DNA from: an uncultured Agathobaculum sp.
Lineage (GTDB): Bacteria > Bacillota > Clostridia > Oscillospirales > Butyricicoccaceae
Assembly: GCF_944384765.1 (NCBI RefSeq)
Contig: NZ_CALWUM010000004.1
Coordinates: 1-64,000 of the forward strand
DNA: 64,000 bases
Direction of reading: 5' to 3'
Shown: piece after piece, positions 60,407-64,000 of the stretch
Numbering within the stretch: the first letter of the stretch is position 1
How the letters are laid out: each line of letters begins with the position of its first letter
Made by a program: the position numbers and the translations under genes
The notes under the pieces: model-generated
The model's database searches: none
Seen by the model: only the letters and a program-made list of their open reading frames with translations
What the model was told of the DNA's origin: nothing

Positions 60407-61756
60407 ATGACAAATCATCAGAACAGAAAACGGTTTGCCGGTATTGCAGGCACCTTGCTGCGGTTCAGCCTGCCTCTCATGCTCAGCGGCATCCTGCAGC
60501 AGCTCTATAACTGGGCGGACGCATTTATTGTCGGTAATGTAGAGGGGGAAACTGCGCTGGCAGCTGTTGGTGCGACCACCACGGTCGTTAATTTTTATGT
60601 TACTGCGATCACCGGGTTCACCTTGGGACTTGCAATCCTGGTTGCACAAAAATACGGCAGCGGTGAAACGACGGCGATCTCCCGCATCGTATCGACCTTT
60701 TCGCTTTTCCTGGGCGGCGTGTTCGTGCTATTTGCCGGGCTGGGCATGGGGTTCACGTACCCGCTGCTTCGGCTTTTGCACACAACGGCAGATACCATCC
60801 ATCTTGCGCAGGATTACCTGCAAATCATCTTTTTGGGCATCCCCTTTCTTGCAGTATACAATGTGTACGCCGCCGCCCTGCGCGGCATTGGCGACAGCAA
60901 AACGCCGTTTTATTCCGTGCTGCTCTCCTCCATTGTCAATGTTGTGCTGGATATTATCTTTGTGGCGCTGTTTCGCTGGCATGTCGCCGGCGCGGCAATA
61001 GCGACCGTGATCGCGCAGGCTGCAATGACCATCTATCTGGTGATATACAGCGTCCGGCACTATCCTGTTCTGCGGTTTGCATGGGGCAAATCCGCATTTG
61101 ACAAGTCGATGTTCCGGCACGGCTGCCGGTTCGGCTTTCCGCCCATGCTGCAATCCAGCGTCAGCTCGGCCGGCAGCCTGATTCTGCAAAACTTCATGAA
61201 CGGGTTCGGAACGTCCACCGTGGCGGCGGTCACAACAGCATACCGCGTTGACTCGATCGTTATGGTGCCGATCATCAATCTGGGTTCCGGTATCTCCACG
61301 CTGGTGGCGCAGGATTACGGCGCTGGCCGCCGGAAGCAGGCCGGAGATAACCTGCTGGTCGGCACGGCGGTCATGGCGCTGGTTTCTCTGCTGCTGACCG
61401 TGCTGGTCATTCCGACAGGCGGACGGCTTATCGGGCTGTTCGGCGCCGGACCGGAGGCGATCGCCATCGGCAGCGCCTTTTTCCGCCGGATTGCGTGCTT
61501 CTATCTGGTATTTGGCCTTGCCACCGCTGTGCGCAGCTATCTGGAAGGCACCGGCGACGTCGTCTATTCCAGCCTTGCCGGCATGGCGTCGCTTGTCTGC
61601 CGCATTGCCGCTTCCTACGCGCTGGTTTCCCTGTTTGACAATATGGTCATCGCCTGGGCGGAAGGGTTTTCCTGGGTCGTGCTGCTGGGGCTTTATGTCG
61701 GCCGCCTGATTGTGAAAGGCCGGAACACAAAAGACAGTCCCGTCTCAGAATTATAA
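60407..61756 (+). CDS. MATE-family efflux transporter
   Basis: A 449-residue membrane protein with 12 hydrophobic helices in two repeats (LPLMLSGILQQLYNWADAFI; QSSVSSAGSLILQN). MATE proteins expel cationic compounds using Na+ or H+. The ATG at 60407 follows CAGGGGG and lies just after the leader terminator; an earlier in-frame ATG at 60371 falls inside the terminator hairpin and is rejected. If the leader is guanidine-IV, the physiological substrate may be guanidinium (inference). Confidence 0.9.
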   Translation: MTNHQNRKRFAGIAGTLLRFSLPLMLSGILQQLYNWADAFIVGNVEGETALAAVGATTTVVNFYVTAITGFTLGLAILVAQKYGSGETTAISRIVSTFSLFLGGVFVLFAGLGMGFTYPLLRLLHTTADTIHLAQDYLQIIFLGIPFLAVYNVYAAALRGIGDSKTPFYSVLLSSIVNVVLDIIFVALFRWHVAGAAIATVIAQAAMTIYLVIYSVRHYPVLRFAWGKSAFDKSMFRHGCRFGFPPMLQSSVSSAGSLILQNFMNGFGTSTVAAVTTAYRVDSIVMVPIINLGSGISTLVAQDYGAGRRKQAGDNLLVGTAVMALVSLLLTVLVIPTGGRLIGLFGAGPEAIAIGSAFFRRIACFYLVFGLATAVRSYLEGTGDVVYSSLAGMASLVCRIAASYALVSLFDNMVIAWAEGFSWVVLLGLYVGRLIVKGRNTKDSPVSEL

Positions 61757-61907
61757 ACGGCATACCATAACAACGTCTTTTCATCGGCACCGGCCGGTCT
61801 GCCAACACGGTTGCATGGTACGCGCTGCGGGCGTATCATGATTACAGTATTTGTCACTCTGACGATCTTCCGCACTGTGGGATGTATTTGAGATAAGGAG
61901 GCGCACC

Positions 61908-62462
61908 ATGACCGAACTGGAAAAAATGAAGCATGCCAAATCCTATATTGACCGGCTGGCAAACGGCGTCAATCCGTTGACCGGTCAGCCCGCGCCCAGC
62001 ACCGATCTGATCAACAATGTTCAGATCGCGCGCTGCCTGTTCTATGTATCCGATCTGCTGCGGCAGATGATTGAGAATAACGGCACGGCAAAACGCAAAC
62101 CGCGCGCCGCAAAGCTGCCGTTCCAACTGGACATGGACAAGCGGATGCAGTTTCCGTTTTCCGATGCGCCGATCTCAGCCAGCGAAATCGCGCGGCGGAT
62201 CAACAGCCTGATCGACACCGAGACCATGACCAAGCTGAAATATCGCGCCATCGTGCAATGGCTGCTGGAGCCGGACGCTCTGACGCTGCACACCAACGCC
62301 GCCGGCAGTGCGGTCAAACGGCCGACGAAGCTGGGCCGCGATCTCGGTATCATGCTCGAGCAGCGTCAGGGACTGAACGGCACGTATGCGGTGGTGCTGT
62401 ACAACCCGTCTGCGCAGCATATCATAATTGACAATCTGGACGCGATCATCCAGCTCAACTGA
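61908..62462 (+). CDS. Conserved hypothetical protein (unknown DUF)
   Basis: A 184-residue soluble protein (MTELEKMKHAKSYIDRLANG; INNVQIARCLFYVSDLLRQ). The order is helical N-terminal half, a basic linker (KRKPRAAK), then a mixed domain ending AVVLYNPSAQHIIIDNLDAI. I have a sense of close Clostridia homologues but no named family. AAGGAGG precedes the ATG. It stands alone between the MATE gene and its terminator; no function is proposed. Confidence 0.75.
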   Translation: MTELEKMKHAKSYIDRLANGVNPLTGQPAPSTDLINNVQIARCLFYVSDLLRQMIENNGTAKRKPRAAKLPFQLDMDKRMQFPFSDAPISASEIARRINSLIDTETMTKLKYRAIVQWLLEPDALTLHTNAAGSAVKRPTKLGRDLGIMLEQRQGLNGTYAVVLYNPSAQHIIIDNLDAIIQLN

Positions 62463-62492
62463 TGATCTGCAACACAAGCCCGCCATCCAATC

Positions 62493-62525
62493 CCGCGGCA
62501 GATGCACACGCATCTGCCGCATTTT
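62493..62525 (+). terminator. Intrinsic terminator after the DUF gene
   Basis: GCGGCAGATGC (62493-62503) pairs perfectly with GCATCTGCCGC (62508-62518), followed by ATTTTT. Confidence 0.92.
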
Positions 62526-62573
62526 TATCCCCCTTTCTCCGGGCAGGTCGTGCGGTCTCCCGGCATTTCTCGA

Positions 62574-62663
62574 TTGTTACCATACAATTATCCAATATAA
62601 TGTCTATTTTCCATCCATAATACCAAAATTGATGCTTGTGTCCGATATATTCTCGAATTATAC
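62574..62663 (+). promoter_or_regulatory. MMPL gene promoter region with near-palindrome
   Basis: TTGTTA (62574-62579), 16 nt, TATAAT (62596-62601). Further on, TATATTC-TC-GAATTATA (about 62645-62662) is a near-perfect inverted repeat in the leader, a candidate operator. The 260-bp gap is AT-rich and otherwise empty. Confidence 0.55.
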
Positions 62664-62723
62664 TAGATGCTGTAGGGTTATCATACATACTATCTGTTTT
62701 TATGAAAGCTGGTGTTTTTCCTT

Positions 62724-64000
62724 GTGAAGCTGAAAGGACACAGTCCGGTTGACCTGATCATCAACAACCGCAAGCGGATTGAAAAGGTGTTCGCGGTGCT
62801 GTTTGTGCTCAGCCTGCTGTTCGCCCCGATGGTCGGCGTTAACTACGATCTGACGGAATACCTGCCGGATTCCTCCCCTTCCGCGCAGGCGCTCGATATT
62901 ATGGAGCAGGAGTTTACCTATCCCGGTATGGGCCGTGTGATGCTGCAGGATGTGACCCTGTACGAGGCCAAAGCCATCAAGGACCGCATCGCGGACGTTG
63001 ACGGCGTGGACATGGTGATGTGGTGCGACACCACAACCAACATCTACGGCTCGAGCACATTCATCGACTATGACAATATCGAGGATTATTACAAGGACAA
63101 CTGCGCCTATATGGACGTAATCTTTGTGGAAAAAGACTCGTCTGACCGCACTCATGCGGCTGTCCGCGAGATCGAGCAGATCGTCGGCGACCGCGGATTG
63201 CTGGCCGGCTCTGCCGTGTCGGACACCAGCCTTGGGCCGACCATCAATGCCGAGGTCGCGCGCGTGATGGTGCTTGCGGTCATCATCATTTTCCTCATCC
63301 TGACGCTCACCACGACCTCGTGGTTCGAGCCCGTGCTGTTCCTGTCCGTGCTGGGCATTGCGATTGTGCTCAACATGGGTAGCAATATCATCTTCGGCGA
63401 AATCTCGTTTCTGACCAACGCGGTCGGCGCGGTGCTGCAGCTCGCCTGTTCGATGGACTACTCGATCTTCCTGCTGCACGCATTCACCGAGGAAAAGGCC
63501 AACGGCGTCCAGCCCGAGCAGGCCATGGCCAACGCGCTGCGCACGGCCTTTTCCTCGATCGGCGCTTCGGGCGCGACGACCATCGTCGGTTTCCTCGCGC
63601 TGGCGCTCATGCGGTTCGGCATCGGGCCGGATATGGGCTTTGTGCTCGCTAAGGGCATTTTCCTCAGCCTGGTCACTGTGCTGCTGCTCATGCCGGCGCT
63701 CATCCTGCGGTTTCAGAACGTGGTTGCCAAAACCCAGCACCGCCCGTTCATTCCCAAGCACTGGCGGCCGTTCGGCACTTTTGCCTACAAGCTGCGGTGG
63801 CCTGTGATCGCGCTGGTGCTCGTGATCATCGTTCCCTGCTATGTTGCACAGGGCATGGCGGACTTTACTTACGGCAACGAGGCGGTCTCCGACTCCGAGG
63901 GCACTGCGGTATATGAGGCCGAGCAGCAGATGAACGAAAAATTCGGCCAGAGCAATATGATGCTCGCCCTCGTCCCGCTGGACAGCAACATCACCGAAAA
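62724..64000 (+). CDS. MMPL/RND-family membrane protein, truncated by window edge
   Basis: A 425-codon open frame to the right edge. GTG start (MKLKGHSPVDLIINNRKRIE), first transmembrane helix (residues about 21-41, VFAVLFVLSLLFAPMVG), a large extracytoplasmic domain, then clustered helices with the MMPL-type core ACSMDYSIFLLHAFTEE, where Asp/Tyr residues relay protons in the family, and a second extracytoplasmic domain starting near residue 370. MMPL proteins export lipids or hydrophobic compounds. The ribosome site is weak (AAAGCTGG). The rest lies outside. Confidence 0.88.
   Translation, partial: MKLKGHSPVDLIINNRKRIEKVFAVLFVLSLLFAPMVGVNYDLTEYLPDSSPSAQALDIMEQEFTYPGMGRVMLQDVTLYEAKAIKDRIADVDGVDMVMWCDTTTNIYGSSTFIDYDNIEDYYKDNCAYMDVIFVEKDSSDRTHAAVREIEQIVGDRGLLAGSAVSDTSLGPTINAEVARVMVLAVIIIFLILTLTTTSWFEPVLFLSVLGIAIVLNMGSNIIFGEISFLTNAVGAVLQLACSMDYSIFLLHAFTEEKANGVQPEQAMANALRTAFSSIGASGATTIVGFLALALMRFGIGPDMGFVLAKGIFLSLVTVLLLMPALILRFQNVVAKTQHRPFIPKHWRPFGTFAYKLRWPVIALVLVIIVPCYVAQGMADFTYGNEAVSDSEGTAVYEAEQQMNEKFGQSNMMLALVPLDSNITE

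Overview
The window looks like a chromosomal segment of a high-GC, low-inhibitor Clostridia genome (Oscillospiraceae/Butyricicoccaceae type, for example Agathobaculum- or Butyricicoccus-like). This is inferred from the gene families, from AGGAGG ribosome sites, from sigma-A promoters (TTGACA/TATAAT), a Met T-box, a Feo cluster with DUF3793 and flavodoxin, and SLH and VanW wall proteins. I ran no taxonomic search. Most genes are housekeeping or metabolic. The right edge cuts an MMPL gene and the left edge cuts a group II intron.

Layout. 1-7.1 kb: 5' end of a group II intron abutting the terminator of an AraC regulator; iolB and iolD of inositol catabolism; a VOC protein; an SGLT-type sodium symporter that may import inositol. 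7.1-18.6 kb (minus): one long division/elongation/translation block, zapA - U32 peptidase - maf - mreC - mreD - mrdA - minD - mgsA - hisS - aspS; mreB, minC, minE and rodA are not in it. 18.9-24.5 kb (plus): proB - small membrane protein - proA - CYTH, then an MBL-fold hydrolase - DUF3006 - lysA. 24.5-31 kb (minus): two zinc-ribbon/TM paralogues, mnmM, and feoA - feoA - feoB - Cys-rich peptide; a second unit carries DUF3793 - flavodoxin. GTTAGC-N4-GCTAAC palindromes in both promoters tie the two units together as a probable metal regulon.

31-43 kb (minus): GNAT, esterase and IclR genes, an SLH/CAP wall protein, an AT-rich orphan gene, tRNA-Ala, TatD, a HAD phosphatase, and metG with a GNAT gene behind a Met T-box; then DUF975 and VanW proteins. 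43.5-50.4 kb: pgi, glyA, nth, a methyltransferase - coaX - phosphodiesterase operon, and three consecutive small-protein genes. 50.5-57.9 kb: a TetR regulator and a complete 2-aminoethylphosphonate locus (RpiR regulator, ABC importer, phnW, phnX) in which the permease and the binding protein are fused in frame. 58-64 kb: a solitary 45-residue protein gene, an OYE flavoprotein, a PNPOx-like protein, a MATE exporter behind a riboswitch-like attenuator, a DUF gene, and the start of an MMPL exporter.

The most unusual signal is a family of intergenic multi-hairpin elements (four copies: 29.57-29.79, 33.40-33.67, 37.48-37.62 and 51.14-51.41 kb). All share a tandem two-hairpin cassette, in which the second hairpin is exactly 33 bp in every copy and stem bases change in compensating pairs. 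Two copies have a 215-bp core flanked on both sides by a duplicate of the local gene's own terminator hairpin. This suggests a structured mobile repeat that targets terminators.
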